This document shows positions 1 to 7,145 of a stretch of DNA of 64,000 bases, in pieces. The number at the start of each line of letters is the position of its first letter. The stretch's first letter is position 1. This stretch comes from Chloroflexota bacterium. GTDB lineage: Bacteria > Chloroflexota > UBA6077 > FW602-bin22. The position numbers were made by a program, and so were the translations under genes. The notes beneath the pieces were generated by a model, which saw only the letters and a list, made by a program, of their open reading frames with translations, did no database searches and was not told the DNA's origin. The stretch is taken from NCBI GenBank assembly GCA_004297775.1, contig SCUE01000028.1, positions 1 through 64,000 on the forward strand, in the 5' to 3' direction.

Positions 1-106
1 CCGCCACTACCGCAATCGAGCTTTCACCCCACTACGACCGTTCGACTTGCATGTTTAACGCACGCCGCCAGCGTTGGTCCTGAGCCAGGATCAAACTCGC
101 CATGTT
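1..106 (-). rRNA. rrs: 16S rRNA, 5' end only (runs off the window)
   Basis: The minus strand carries the universal start of small-subunit rRNA: GAGTTTGATCCTGGCTCAG at 98-80, then ACGCTGGCGGCGTG at 74-61 and ACATGCAAGTCGAACG further on. Matching this to E. coli numbering puts nucleotide 1 near 106. The gene continues beyond base 1 of the window, so only about 106 nt of some 1500 are present. A promoter for it lies at 312-341. Confidence 0.97.
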
Positions 107-311
107 TCGCGGTGTGTCAAGAACCCGTGTCAGTCGTCGCGCTAGGCGACGGGTGATCGGTGCTCTCGTTTTGCCTTGAACCAGCGAGATGAATCAAGCA
201 CCCAGGACTTCTATTCATTGGTCATTGACGATCAAATCGTCGTCGCTCTTTCGCTGTTAACCGCCCGGGCGCTCGCACGCTCGGTTGCGCCTTGTCGCAG
301 ACGCAAAGGCA

Positions 312-341
312 AATATACGCCCGCTAGGAAACCGAAGTCAA
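312..341 (-). promoter_or_regulatory. rRNA operon promoter
   Basis: On the minus strand TTGACT (341-336) and TATATT (317-312) are separated by 18 nt, close to a housekeeping sigma consensus. It lies about 205 nt upstream of the 16S 5' end. The intervening leader (107-311) can form small hairpins, for instance GACGA/TCGTC, but I see no clear boxA antitermination element. The region 107-372 holds no coding sequence that I can support. Confidence 0.75.
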
Positions 342-372
342 GATGACAGTTTTCGGTTCACGGATGCCGATG

Positions 373-978
373 TCACGCTTGTCGCCGACCCTCGAAGGCT
401 CGGGTGAGTGTCAGTTCGTCCGCGTACTCCAGATCTCCGCCGGCGGGGAGTCCGCGCGCCAGCCGCGTGACCCGGATCCCGGACGGCTCGATCAACCTCT
501 GGATGTATAGGGTGGTGGCGTCACCCTCAAGGTTCGGGTTGAGCGCCAGAATCACTTCGGTCGCCGCGCCATTCAATCGCGCGATGAGTTCACGTATCCG
601 AATATCCTCCGGGCCAATGCCATCCATCGGTGAAATCGTTCCATGGAGAACGTGGTAGACGCCCCGAAACGCGCCCGTTCGCTCGATGGCCATGACATCG
701 AGTGGCTCCTCGACGACACATATGACAGCGTGATCCCGGTTGCCGCGGCAAATCGCGCACGGATTCATCTCGGTGAGATTGAAACACGTGGAGCAGTATC
801 CCACCCGCGACTTGACTTCGACGATGGCCTCGGCCAGTGCGCGCGCGTCGGCTGCGCTAATGCGGAGAATGTGGAACGCGAGCCGCTGGGCCGACTTCGG
901 GCCAATGCCAGGCAGCCGGTTGAATTCGCCGATCAGCCGGGCGACGGGATCGGTTGGGGTCTCGCTCACAAACCCCAT
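373..978 (-). CDS. recR: Recombination mediator RecR
   Basis: 201 aa, the usual RecR length. It has a helix-hairpin-helix ([13 protein letters not shown], residues 22-34), a four-cysteine zinc finger (C62, C65, C74, C77) and a Toprim domain with the EEP motif at 90-92. RecR works with RecO and RecF to load RecA on single-stranded gaps. It is divergent from rplI with only 17 bp between start codons, so the two promoters must overlap each other's genes. The ATG at 978 has no Shine-Dalgarno. Confidence 0.97.
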   Translation of the reverse strand: MGFVSETPTDPVARLIGEFNRLPGIGPKSAQRLAFHILRISAADARALAEAIVEVKSRVGYCSTCFNLTEMNPCAICRGNRDHAVICVVEEPLDVMAIERTGAFRGVYHVLHGTISPMDGIGPEDIRIRELIARLNGAATEVILALNPNLEGDATTLYIQRLIEPSGIRVTRLARGLPAGGDLEYADELTLTRAFEGRRQA

Positions 979-980
979 GC

Positions 981-986
981 TATAGT
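981..986 (+). promoter_or_regulatory. -10 element of rplI (leaderless type)
   Basis: TATAGT ends 9 nt before the rplI ATG. Transcription starting 6-9 nt downstream would begin at or next to the start codon. There is no Shine-Dalgarno and no convincing -35. Confidence 0.5.
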
Positions 987-995
987 TTCGGCCCC

Positions 996-1445
996 ATGAA
1001 GGTACTTCTGACGCAATCCGTAAAGAACCTCGGCCACGCCGGCGACGTTCGGGCGGTGGCCGATGGCTATGCTCGTAACTACCTCATCCCGCGTGGTTTC
1101 GCGACCGTGGCAACGGCATCTGCGCTTCGGCAGGCCGAAGTCCAGCACGAGATCGATCTGCGACGTGAGCGGAAGTTCGCGGCCGAGAATCAGTCCCTCG
1201 CCGCTCGCGTCGGCCAGATAACGGTGACGCTGCGGGCAAAGGTCGGTAGTCAGAATCGGCTCTACGGCGCCATCACCGCGAACGACATCGCTACCGCGCT
1301 CGGTGAGAAGCTTGGCACGGCCGTCGATCGGCGAAACGTTCAGCTCGGGGAGCCGATTCGGCACCTCGGCGATCACAAGGTGGCCGTCCGCATTGCGCGC
1401 GACCTCACTCCGGAAGTCACAGTCGTCGTCGAAGCCGAGTCCTGA
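996..1445 (+). CDS. rplI: 50S ribosomal protein bL9
   Basis: 149 aa with the bL9 N-terminal signature ([13 protein letters not shown], then [11 protein letters not shown]), a charged connecting helix and a C-terminal rRNA-binding domain. An in-frame codon at 954 would add 14 residues, but the conserved N-terminus begins exactly at the ATG at 996. The -10-like TATAGT 9 nt upstream suggests a leaderless message. It is followed by dnaB after 51 bp, the common rplI-dnaB order. Confidence 0.96.
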   Translation: MKVLLTQSVKNLGHAGDVRAVADGYARNYLIPRGFATVATASALRQAEVQHEIDLRRERKFAAENQSLAARVGQITVTLRAKVGSQNRLYGAITANDIATALGEKLGTAVDRRNVQLGEPIRHLGDHKVAVRIARDLTPEVTVVVEAES

Positions 1446-1496
1446 CTCAGGACGGCTGAGCATCCCATCGCACGCGACTAACAGCGTCATGGCATC

Positions 1497-2885
1497 ATGA
1501 CGCAAGTCGAGAGGGGTGCCCCGCCGTCAGACGAACGAGCGGAGGCCGCGCTGCTCGGTGCACTCCTGGTCGATCCGGATGCGGTCTCAAGAATTTCGAC
1601 AATCCTGAGATCGGGCGACTTCGCGCGCGCGCGCAACGGGCGGGTCTACGAGGCGATCGTCACCATCTACTCGCGACGCGACACCGTCGATTTCGTGTCG
1701 GTCGCGGCCGAACTCGATCGCTCCGGCCAGTTCGACATGCTCGGCGGCCCGGCTTACCTTACGTCGCTCATCAACCAGGCGCCGACGTCGCTCCACGCCG
1801 AGACGTATGCCCGCCAGGTCGAGCGAACCGCTCTTATGCGCCGCCTGATCGTCGCGGGGGAACAGATTCGCGACATCGGCTACGACAACCCGGCCGACAT
1901 CAAGGACGCCCTGGATCGTGCCCAACGCCTCCTGTTTGGCCTGGACGAGCGTCAGGGCTCCGGCGAAGTGATAAGCCTACGATCAGCGCTCGACGACTTC
2001 TTCGAGAAATTGGATCGGCGCCACGAATCGCGCGGCGCGATGTTCGGAGTGCCGACCGGCTTCGCCGACCTCGATAAGGTCACGGGCGGCCTTCACGAGT
2101 CGGACCTCATCATCCTGGCTGCGCGACCGTCGGTCGGAAAGAGCGCGCTCGCCTTCAACATCGCCCGCAACGCTGCGGTCAACGGCAATAGCGTCCTCGT
2201 GTTCAGCCTAGAGATGTCGATCGACCTGATCGCCCAACGGCTCCTCTGCGGAGAAGCTGGAATCGACTCCCAGCGACTCGGCGCCGGATATCTGGATGAG
2301 GGCGAGTGGCGGCGCATCAGCGAGGCCTTCGGCGTGCTGTCTGAAGCGCCGATCTGGTTCGACGATACCGCCGGCATCACCACGATGGACCTCCGTATGA
2401 AGGCGCGCCGCTTGAAAATGGAGCACGACATCAAGCTGATCGTGATCGATTACATCCAGTTGATGCGCGGTCGCGGACTCGAGAATCGCGTCCAGGAAGT
2501 CAGCGAAATCTCGCGCAGTTTGAAGGAGCTGGCTCGCGAGTTGAACGTGCCGGTCATCGCTCTCTCGCAGCTCTCGCGCGCGATCGAAGCACGCCAGGAT
2601 CACCGTCCCGTCCTGTCCGACCTCCGTGAATCGGGATCGATCGAGCAGGATGCCGACATCGTGATGTTCATCCATCGGGAGGAGCTCTACAACCCGGCTA
2701 CGGACCGCAAGAACCTGGCCGACCTGATCATCGCGAAACACCGAAACGGCCCGACCGCGACCGTGCAGCTCCGGTTCTTCCCGAGTCAGACTCGTTTCGC
2801 TGATCTCGAGATTTATCGGCCAGATCCAGATCAACTGCCAGGCCGCGTACCTCGCGGCGAACTGCCCAACCGAACGGATGATTGA
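1497..2885 (+). CDS. dnaB: Replicative DNA helicase DnaB
   Basis: 462 aa, normal for DnaB. The N-terminal domain (residues 10-115) carries the typical EAALLGALL segment. The RecA-like motor has Walker A ARPSVGKS (209-216), Walker B in the LIVIDYIQL segment, and the SQLSR and HRNGPT motifs toward the end. It unwinds DNA at the replication fork as a hexamer. The last 8 bp overlap the DnaD-like gene, which with the following AAA+ gene suggests an operon that makes the helicase together with its loading machinery. Confidence 0.97.
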   Translation: MTQVERGAPPSDERAEAALLGALLVDPDAVSRISTILRSGDFARARNGRVYEAIVTIYSRRDTVDFVSVAAELDRSGQFDMLGGPAYLTSLINQAPTSLHAETYARQVERTALMRRLIVAGEQIRDIGYDNPADIKDALDRAQRLLFGLDERQGSGEVISLRSALDDFFEKLDRRHESRGAMFGVPTGFADLDKVTGGLHESDLIILAARPSVGKSALAFNIARNAAVNGNSVLVFSLEMSIDLIAQRLLCGEAGIDSQRLGAGYLDEGEWRRISEAFGVLSEAPIWFDDTAGITTMDLRMKARRLKMEHDIKLIVIDYIQLMRGRGLENRVQEVSEISRSLKELARELNVPVIALSQLSRAIEARQDHRPVLSDLRESGSIEQDADIVMFIHREELYNPATDRKNLADLIIAKHRNGPTATVQLRFFPSQTRFADLEIYRPDPDQLPGRVPRGELPNRTDD

Positions 2886-3618
2886 TCCGGAGAGCGCGCC
2901 CTTCACCGGCTTCCCTGATCGAGCGGTTGCGGCCGTCATTCCGGCCGCGTTCTTCACCGAACTCATTCCGATCATCGATACCGATGCGGAACTAACGGTC
3001 ACGCTCCATCTCCTGTGGCGAACCGCGAGGGGGACTGCTCCGCCGTACGTTCCAGTGCGGCTACTCCTCGAGGATCGGACACTGATGGCGGGATTGCGCC
3101 TTCGACACCCCGATGGCGTTCGCGCCCTCATTGACGGACTATCTCGGGCGACCCGGCGCGGCACGGTCATCGCGACACGGACGATCGTAGAAGGCCGCGA
3201 GGAAGACGTAGTCGCGCCAAACACCGCCCGCGGCCGGCGAGCGCTGCATGAAGTTCCGGCGGTTGCCGCGAGGTTCCTCGAAAATCCCCCGCCTCCGGCC
3301 GAGGACGCGCCAGGGGTAGAGGAAGAAATCCTGGCTCTTTACGAGCGCAACATCGGACTCCTCCAGCCGATCTTGGTCGAGGAACTGCGTCAGGCGGCCG
3401 CTGAGTTCCCGGCCGAGTGGATCCGCGAAGCCTTCGCCGAGGCCATGGCGTACAATAGGCGCAATTGGCGCTACGTCAAGCGCATCCTTGAGCGCTGGGC
3501 CGCGAACGGACGATATGCCGATACATCGCCTGGGAAACGCACTCGAAAAGATCCGGATTCCTCAACCAGGGGCTGGACTCAGACTTACCGCCCAGGCGAA
3601 CGTTTGCCCGACCTGTAA
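2878..3618 (+). CDS. DnaD-domain replication initiation protein
   Basis: 246 aa. The first half (about 1-135) resembles the winged-helix part of DnaD-like proteins. The second half (about 145-205) carries the DnaD C-terminal domain pattern: a helix beginning EEEILALYE, a helix ending in AFAEAM, then NRRNWRYVKRILERW. DnaD proteins remodel origin DNA and recruit the DnaB loader. The ATG at 2878 overlaps the dnaB stop by 8 bp. The last 104 bp overlap the next gene in another frame. Confidence 0.85.
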   Translation: MIDPESAPFTGFPDRAVAAVIPAAFFTELIPIIDTDAELTVTLHLLWRTARGTAPPYVPVRLLLEDRTLMAGLRLRHPDGVRALIDGLSRATRRGTVIATRTIVEGREEDVVAPNTARGRRALHEVPAVAARFLENPPPPAEDAPGVEEEILALYERNIGLLQPILVEELRQAAAEFPAEWIREAFAEAMAYNRRNWRYVKRILERWAANGRYADTSPGKRTRKDPDSSTRGWTQTYRPGERLPDL

Positions 3619-4312
3619 GGGCGCCGGCTGGGTCAGGTGGGACGTCCCGTACGGTGATCCAAACTTCGGTCGCGCGTTTATGTGCGAGTGCCTCGCCCGT
3701 GAATCGGCCGATCGCCAGCTACAGGATTTGCGAACGCGCTCGAACCTGGACGATCTGCAACACCTGACCTTCGAACGGTTCGATGTCGGCATTGCTGGCG
3801 TGGCCGACGCACTGACGGCCGCGCGAGAGTTCGTTTCGGACACGCGCGGGTGGCTCATCCTGTTCGGCACGTTCGGCGCGGGCAAGACGCATCTGGCCGC
3901 GGCGATCGCGCACGAACTCGTCAAACGCGGCACTCCTGTGCTATTCCAGGTTGTGCCGATGTTACTCAACGAGATCCGAGCCGCGTTCAATCCGGCAAGT
4001 CCAGTCGCGTCACACGAGTTGATCGATGCCGTGACGCGGGTGCAGGTCCTCATCCTCGACGACTTTGGCGAGGAAAATGACACCGCCTGGGTTCGCGAAC
4101 AGCTCTTCCTCATCTTCAACTACCGCTATAACCACCGGTTGCCAACCGTAATCACGACAAATCGGCCGCTCGATGCGATCGATCCCCGCATCTGCTCGCG
4201 CATGTTCGATCGGACGCTCTCGCGCACCGTCGAAATGCGCGCGGCTGATTACCGACACCGCGAAATCAACGATCGACTTCCCCGAGGGCGCGCACGGACG
4301 AAGCATCGCTGA
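3515..4312 (+). CDS. DnaC/DnaI-type AAA+ helicase loader
   Basis: 265 aa from ATG 3515. A zinc site near the N-terminus (C31-P-T-C34 and C57-E-C59) precedes an AAA+ module with Walker A GTFGAGKT (118-125), Walker B LILDDFGEE (about 169-177), a sensor I VITTNRP and an arginine-finger region RICSRMFDR. This is the arrangement of Bacillus DnaI. The start is uncertain: no ATG, GTG or TTG lies between 3515 and the zinc site, so a 104-bp overlap with the DnaD gene is implied. The 3' end overlaps birA tail to tail by 47 bp. Confidence 0.88.
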   Translation: MPIHRLGNALEKIRIPQPGAGLRLTAQANVCPTCKGAGWVRWDVPYGDPNFGRAFMCECLARESADRQLQDLRTRSNLDDLQHLTFERFDVGIAGVADALTAAREFVSDTRGWLILFGTFGAGKTHLAAAIAHELVKRGTPVLFQVVPMLLNEIRAAFNPASPVASHELIDAVTRVQVLILDDFGEENDTAWVREQLFLIFNYRYNHRLPTVITTNRPLDAIDPRICSRMFDRTLSRTVEMRAADYRHREINDRLPRGRARTKHR

Positions 4313-5006
4313 CCGGGACGGCCAGTCCGGCCTGATCGGCCACCACCAGTTGACCAGTGCCATCGACGCCGATCGCAGTGCCCTCCCACGAACGATGCGC
4401 GTCGATCACTCGGACGCGTTGCCCGATTGTCGAAACAAGGCGGCCCCACTCCGCAAAGCTGCGATTCCGGTCGCACCCCCACGTCGCGTTGACCACTGCC
4501 AGATGGTCGAGAAGAGCGGCCGCGACTGCCTCGCGCGAGACGGTGCGACCTGACTCGATGAAGAGGCTGCTGACCGGATAGTCGGGCGCCGGCGGCAATT
4601 CCTCCGATCCTTGACAGACATTAATGCCGATCCCCACCACCGCGCCATTGAATCCGTCGGAGAAAGACCCCTCCACTAGGACGCCGCCGACCTTACGCTC
4701 ACTGATGACAAGGTCGTTTGGCCACTTCACGCCGGCGGGTAGCCCCGTCACATCCTGAATCGCACGCGCGCCGCACAGCGCCGCGATCCAGAAGAGGTCG
4801 CGCCCGTGGTTGAGGTCATCCGGCCGCCAAAACGTCGAGCACAGGATCGAGGTCCGCGCCGGAGCCACCCACGACCGCCCACGTCGACCACGCCCATTCT
4901 CCTGGCTCTCGGCAAACACCGCAACTCCAGGCGTCGCCACTCTGCTGACTAGATCATTGGTCGATCCCAGTGCCTCGATCACAACGATGCGCCAGACCGT
5001 GCTCAA
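4266..5006 (-). CDS. birA: Biotin--[acetyl-CoA-carboxylase] ligase, monofunctional
   Basis: About 246 aa from the TTG at 5006. It has the ligase motifs STNDL, the biotinyl-AMP loop GRGRRGRSW, KWPNDL, KVGGVL and GIGINV, and a short C-terminal SH3-like domain. It attaches biotin to acyl-CoA carboxylase carrier proteins. The N-terminal DNA-binding domain of E. coli BirA is absent, so it should not be an autorepressor. Reading on upstream to 5186 gives residues unlike the family, so the start is taken at the TTG before STVWRIVV; a nearby GTG is an alternative. A terminator-like hairpin lies 25 bp upstream. Confidence 0.92.
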   Translation of the reverse strand: MSTVWRIVVIEALGSTNDLVSRVATPGVAVFAESQENGRGRRGRSWVAPARTSILCSTFWRPDDLNHGRDLFWIAALCGARAIQDVTGLPAGVKWPNDLVISERKVGGVLVEGSFSDGFNGAVVGIGINVCQGSEELPPAPDYPVSSLFIESGRTVSREAVAAALLDHLAVVNATWGCDRNRSFAEWGRLVSTIGQRVRVIDAHRSWEGTAIGVDGTGQLVVADQAGLAVPVSDASSVRALGEVDR

Positions 5007-5030
5007 GCGTGTGCGAATTCCTCGCGGCCA

Positions 5031-5067
5031 CAAAGAAGAGCCGGGAGGATCGATGTCCCCCCGGCTC
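5031..5067 (-). terminator. Intrinsic terminator / attenuator before birA
   Basis: On the minus strand GAGCCGGGGGGA pairs with TCCTCCCGGCTC (12 bp, one G-U) around the 6-nt loop CATCGA at 5067-5038, followed by TTCTTTG (5037-5031). It lies 25 bp before the birA TTG start. The plus-strand side has no T-rich tail, so it acts on the minus strand. Confidence 0.75.
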
Positions 5068-5101
5068 ACTGTTGCCGAGCAACGAAGCTCAGCGCGTACG
5101 C

Positions 5102-5123
5102 CATCTAGACCGCGGTCTAGATG
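5102..5123. repeat. Perfect 22-bp palindrome
   Basis: CATCTAGACCG is followed directly by its exact reverse complement CGGTCTAGATG. As RNA it folds to a 9-bp stem with a 4-nt loop; as DNA it could be an operator for a dimeric regulator. The stop codon (TAG, 5119-5117) of the 26-codon minus-strand ORF lies inside it. Confidence 0.85.
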
Positions 5124-5197
5124 CCCACACCCCTCACGTAACTTGTCACTGTGCTGATGTGGGTTGCTTCGTTGCTCGCACAACACGAACTATCCAT
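5117..5197 (-). CDS. Putative 26-aa leader peptide with very strong Shine-Dalgarno
   Basis: An ATG at 5197 opens 26 codons ending in TAG at 5117. Its N-terminus is MDSSCCASNEA, with adjacent cysteines at 5 and 6. It is preceded at 5216-5203 by AAGAAAGGAGGTGG, nearly full complementarity to the 3' end of 16S rRNA, with about 8 nt between GGAGG and ATG, and by a promoter at 5227-5255. No family is recognised. The tandem Cys codons followed by RNA helices and a terminator recall attenuation leader peptides, but the downstream gene is a biotin ligase, not a cysteine gene. The peptide could also be functional itself. Confidence 0.55.
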   Translation of the reverse strand: MDSSCCASNEATHISTVTSYVRGVGI

Positions 5198-5226
5198 CCA
5201 CACCACCTCCTTTCTTACCGAGAGGC

Positions 5227-5255
5227 ATCGTACCACGGCAGCAGACGCCCGTCAA
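5227..5255 (-). promoter_or_regulatory. Promoter of the birA leader / small ORF
   Basis: Minus strand TTGACG (5255-5250), 17-nt spacer, TACGAT (5232-5227). Predicted start near 5220, just before the strong Shine-Dalgarno of the 26-codon ORF. Confidence 0.7.
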
Positions 5256-5326
5256 CGGCCTGTACCACTCATTCGACGCCGTTCCCGGCGCGATTCGGAA
5301 GCACCAATCCGACGACAAGACTTGCC

Positions 5327-5355
5327 TTGACAGTGCCCGAAGGCGGGGATAGCAT
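5327..5355 (+). promoter_or_regulatory. Promoter of the ferredoxin gene
   Basis: TTGACA (5327-5332), 17-nt spacer, TAGCAT (5350-5355), giving a leader of about 23 nt that contains the AGGAG ribosome-binding site at 5374-5378. It is divergent from the birA leader promoter, with about 70 bp between the two -35 boxes. Confidence 0.8.
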
Positions 5356-5384
5356 CCGCGCGACCCACAACCCAGGAGCGGCCA

Positions 5385-5627
5385 ATGACCTACGTGATCT
5401 GCGAGCCCTGCATCAACACGAAGGACGCGTCCTGTGTGGACGTCTGTCCGGTTGATTGCATTCACTCAGCCGATGCCGACGACCAGTACTTCATCGATCC
5501 GAATGAGTGCATCGACTGTGGTGCGTGCGAGCCGGCCTGTCCGGTCAGCGCGATCTTCCCCGAAGATTCGGTGCCAGACAACTGGAAGGACTTCATCGAC
5601 AAGAACGCGAATTACTTCAAGAAGTAG
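5385..5627 (+). CDS. Seven-iron ferredoxin (3Fe-4S / 4Fe-4S), FdxA type
   Basis: 80 aa. Cysteines align with Azotobacter FdI: C9, C17, C21 followed by Pro, C25, then CIDCGACEPACP for the second half. The position equal to FdI C11 is not Cys, as expected for a 3Fe-4S cluster. An additional C6 precedes. It is a small soluble electron carrier; the partner cannot be told from the neighbours, which are birA and an MFS transporter. A good promoter, AGGAG 6 nt before ATG and a terminator right after the gene make it a single-gene transcript. Confidence 0.93.
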   Translation: MTYVICEPCINTKDASCVDVCPVDCIHSADADDQYFIDPNECIDCGACEPACPVSAIFPEDSVPDNWKDFIDKNANYFKK

Positions 5628-5648
5628 CCGCCTAGCCGGCGGCCTCTA

Positions 5649-5678
5649 GGGCGGAGTTTCTTCGACTCCGTCCTTTTT
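5649..5678 (+). terminator. Intrinsic terminator after ferredoxin gene
   Basis: GGGCGGAGT (5649-5657) pairs with ACTCCGTCC (5665-5673), 9 bp with one G-U, loop TTCTTCG, followed by TTTTT (5674-5678). A smaller GCCGCC/GGCGGC hairpin precedes it. Confidence 0.88.
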
Positions 5679-5721
5679 CACGTTCTTTCGCGGATGCGCC
5701 TTGTCAGGCGGCAACCCTCCG

Positions 5722-5727
5722 TATACC
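5722..5727 (+). promoter_or_regulatory. -10 element of MFS gene (leaderless type)
   Basis: TATACC ends 10 nt before the GTG start at 5738. A TTGTCA at 5701-5706 could be a -35 but the spacer would be only 15 nt. No Shine-Dalgarno is visible. Confidence 0.4.
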
Positions 5728-5737
5728 GTTTGCTCCC

Positions 5738-7081
5738 GTGCATCCGGACCCCGGTCAAACGGCATCTGTCGAGTCCGGCTACGGTCAGCTTCTCCGCAAT
5801 CGCCCCTTTCTGGCGTTGTGGTTGGCGCAAGTCGTTTCGCAGATCGCTGACAATCTCCTCTACTTCACGCTTCTCGTCGAGGTGTATCGGCGCACGGGCG
5901 CGAACACGGCCGTTAGCGCCCTCGTCCTAGCCTTCACGATTCCGGCGCTGACTTTCGGGCTCGTCGCCGGCGTCTTGGTCGATCGGACCGACAAGCGCAC
6001 GATCCTTCTGGCCACCAACATCGGCCGCGCGTTGATCAGTGTGCTCTTCGTCGTCGGCGCGACCGGATTCGCACCGATCCTGGTGCTCGGATTCGCCGCC
6101 TCGATCCTGCGCCAATTCTTCATGCCGGCCGAGGCCGCGGCTCTTCCACGTCTGCTGCCACCGCGTCAGTTGTTCGCCGCGAACTCCCTCTTCACCCTGA
6201 CCTACAACGCATCGTTCATCGTCGGGTTCGCCAGCGCTGGACCGCTTCTCAAGGCCGCTGGCGCCAACGCGGTCTACGTTCTCGCGGCGATATTCTTCGC
6301 CGCCGCCAGTGCGCTCTGCGCGGCCCTACCGCTGATTTCGCCCGGTCCACGACAGGGACCGATCACGTCGCGCGTCGATCAATCGCGCCTGGTCCTTCGC
6401 GAACTGCGCGAGGGATGGGCGTTCTTGCGATCCGATGCCGCGACGACCCGCGTGATGATCCAACTGGCACTGGCGTGGTCGCTCTCGGGAATTACGGCTG
6501 CGATCGCGCCCGGGTACGCGACAACCGTTCTCGGTCTCAACGAAGAGGACGCGTTCTTCCTCGTCTTGCCGGCCGGTGTCGGGGTGGTGCTCGGATCTCT
6601 CATCATCGGGCACTACGGCTGGCGCGTACGACGCGAAGTCCTCATCGCGGCCGGTTTCCTCGGGATCGGCGCCGCCGTCGTGCTCCTGGCCACGGCCGGG
6701 CGCATCATCGGCAATCTGCTGGCGCTACTGCCTTGGCTGACGACGATTCACCCCGCGATCTCAGCAATGCTCGTGGCGGTGATGGCGCTTTCGGCGCTGC
6801 TCGGCTTCTCCAACGCGACAGCCGTAATCCCGGCGAATACGATCCTCCAGGAGCGCACTCCCGACGCGTTGCGCGGCCGGGTTTTCTCGGTCCTCAACGC
6901 GCTCGGAAACGTCGGTTCGACCGCGCCAGTACTGCTCGTAGGTATCCTGGCGGATCTCGTCGGCGTCCGCTGGCTGATGATCGCGATCGGCGTTGGCGTC
7001 GCCGGTGCCGGAATCGCCAGTCTCGCGTGGCCGGTCCCAGCGCCGGCGTCACGCGTTGACACCCCCCGAGACCACACCTAA
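5738..7081 (+). CDS. MFS transporter (DHA/EntS-like)
   Basis: 447 aa from GTG 5738, with about 12 hydrophobic helices. The early NRPFLALWLAQVVSQIADNL segment and the loop 2-3 motif AGVLVDRTDKR are typical of the drug:H+ antiporter group that includes enterobactin exporter EntS. The later segment LRGRVFSVLNALGN is the equivalent motif of the second half. Substrate unknown. The gene stands alone after the ferredoxin terminator; its last 26 bp contain the promoter of the following lipid operon. Confidence 0.85.
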   Translation: MHPDPGQTASVESGYGQLLRNRPFLALWLAQVVSQIADNLLYFTLLVEVYRRTGANTAVSALVLAFTIPALTFGLVAGVLVDRTDKRTILLATNIGRALISVLFVVGATGFAPILVLGFAASILRQFFMPAEAAALPRLLPPRQLFAANSLFTLTYNASFIVGFASAGPLLKAAGANAVYVLAAIFFAAASALCAALPLISPGPRQGPITSRVDQSRLVLRELREGWAFLRSDAATTRVMIQLALAWSLSGITAAIAPGYATTVLGLNEEDAFFLVLPAGVGVVLGSLIIGHYGWRVRREVLIAAGFLGIGAAVVLLATAGRIIGNLLALLPWLTTIHPAISAMLVAVMALSALLGFSNATAVIPANTILQERTPDALRGRVFSVLNALGNVGSTAPVLLVGILADLVGVRWLMIAIGVGVAGAGIASLAWPVPAPASRVDTPRDHT

Positions 7082-7084
7082 CAT
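7056..7084 (+). promoter_or_regulatory. Promoter of the SPT-like glycolipid operon
   Basis: TTGACA (7056-7061), 17-nt spacer, TAACAT (7079-7084), mostly inside the MFS coding end. The start near 7091 gives a 55-nt leader that contains two mutually exclusive helices (7090-7096/7118-7124 and 7105-7111/7115-7121) and GTGGAG 6 nt before the CTG start codon. Confidence 0.75.
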
Positions 7085-7145
7085 AGCGCGGCGAGCACGA
7101 CCGTGAGCCGAGGTTCGGCTCGCCGCCGCGGCCGTGGAGTAGTGT

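Larger units (their letters stand above)
5031..5220 (-). ncRNA. Candidate structured leader RNA / small RNA upstream of birA
   Basis: A transcript predicted from about 5220 (promoter 5227-5255) to 5031 would fold as follows. A perfect 13-bp helix is formed by CGAGCAACGAAGC (5178-5166, read on the minus strand) and GCTTCGTTGCTCG (5088-5076). Inside it lie a CCCACA/TGTGGG helix (5163-5158 with 5129-5124) and a hairpin made by a perfect 22-bp palindrome (5123-5102). A terminator hairpin follows. The 26-codon ORF at 5117-5197 overlaps the first strands. It may be an attenuator for birA, a stand-alone sRNA, or both. I cannot match it to a known riboswitch class. Confidence 0.55.

Noticed and set aside
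5090..5135. Resemblance to a T-box sequence (GGGGTGTGG...GACCGCG on the minus strand) upstream of birA
   Set aside because: The conserved T-box run is interrupted by an insertion, the element is not placed as an antiterminator over the terminator stem, and no Stem I or specifier loop is recognisable. The gene is also not an aminoacyl-tRNA synthetase or amino-acid gene.
5195..5220. Plus-strand CACCTCCTTTCTT resembles the 3' tail of 16S rRNA
   Set aside because: No other 16S sequence precedes it. It is explained as the complement of a strong Shine-Dalgarno on the minus strand, which has a promoter and an ATG in the right places.
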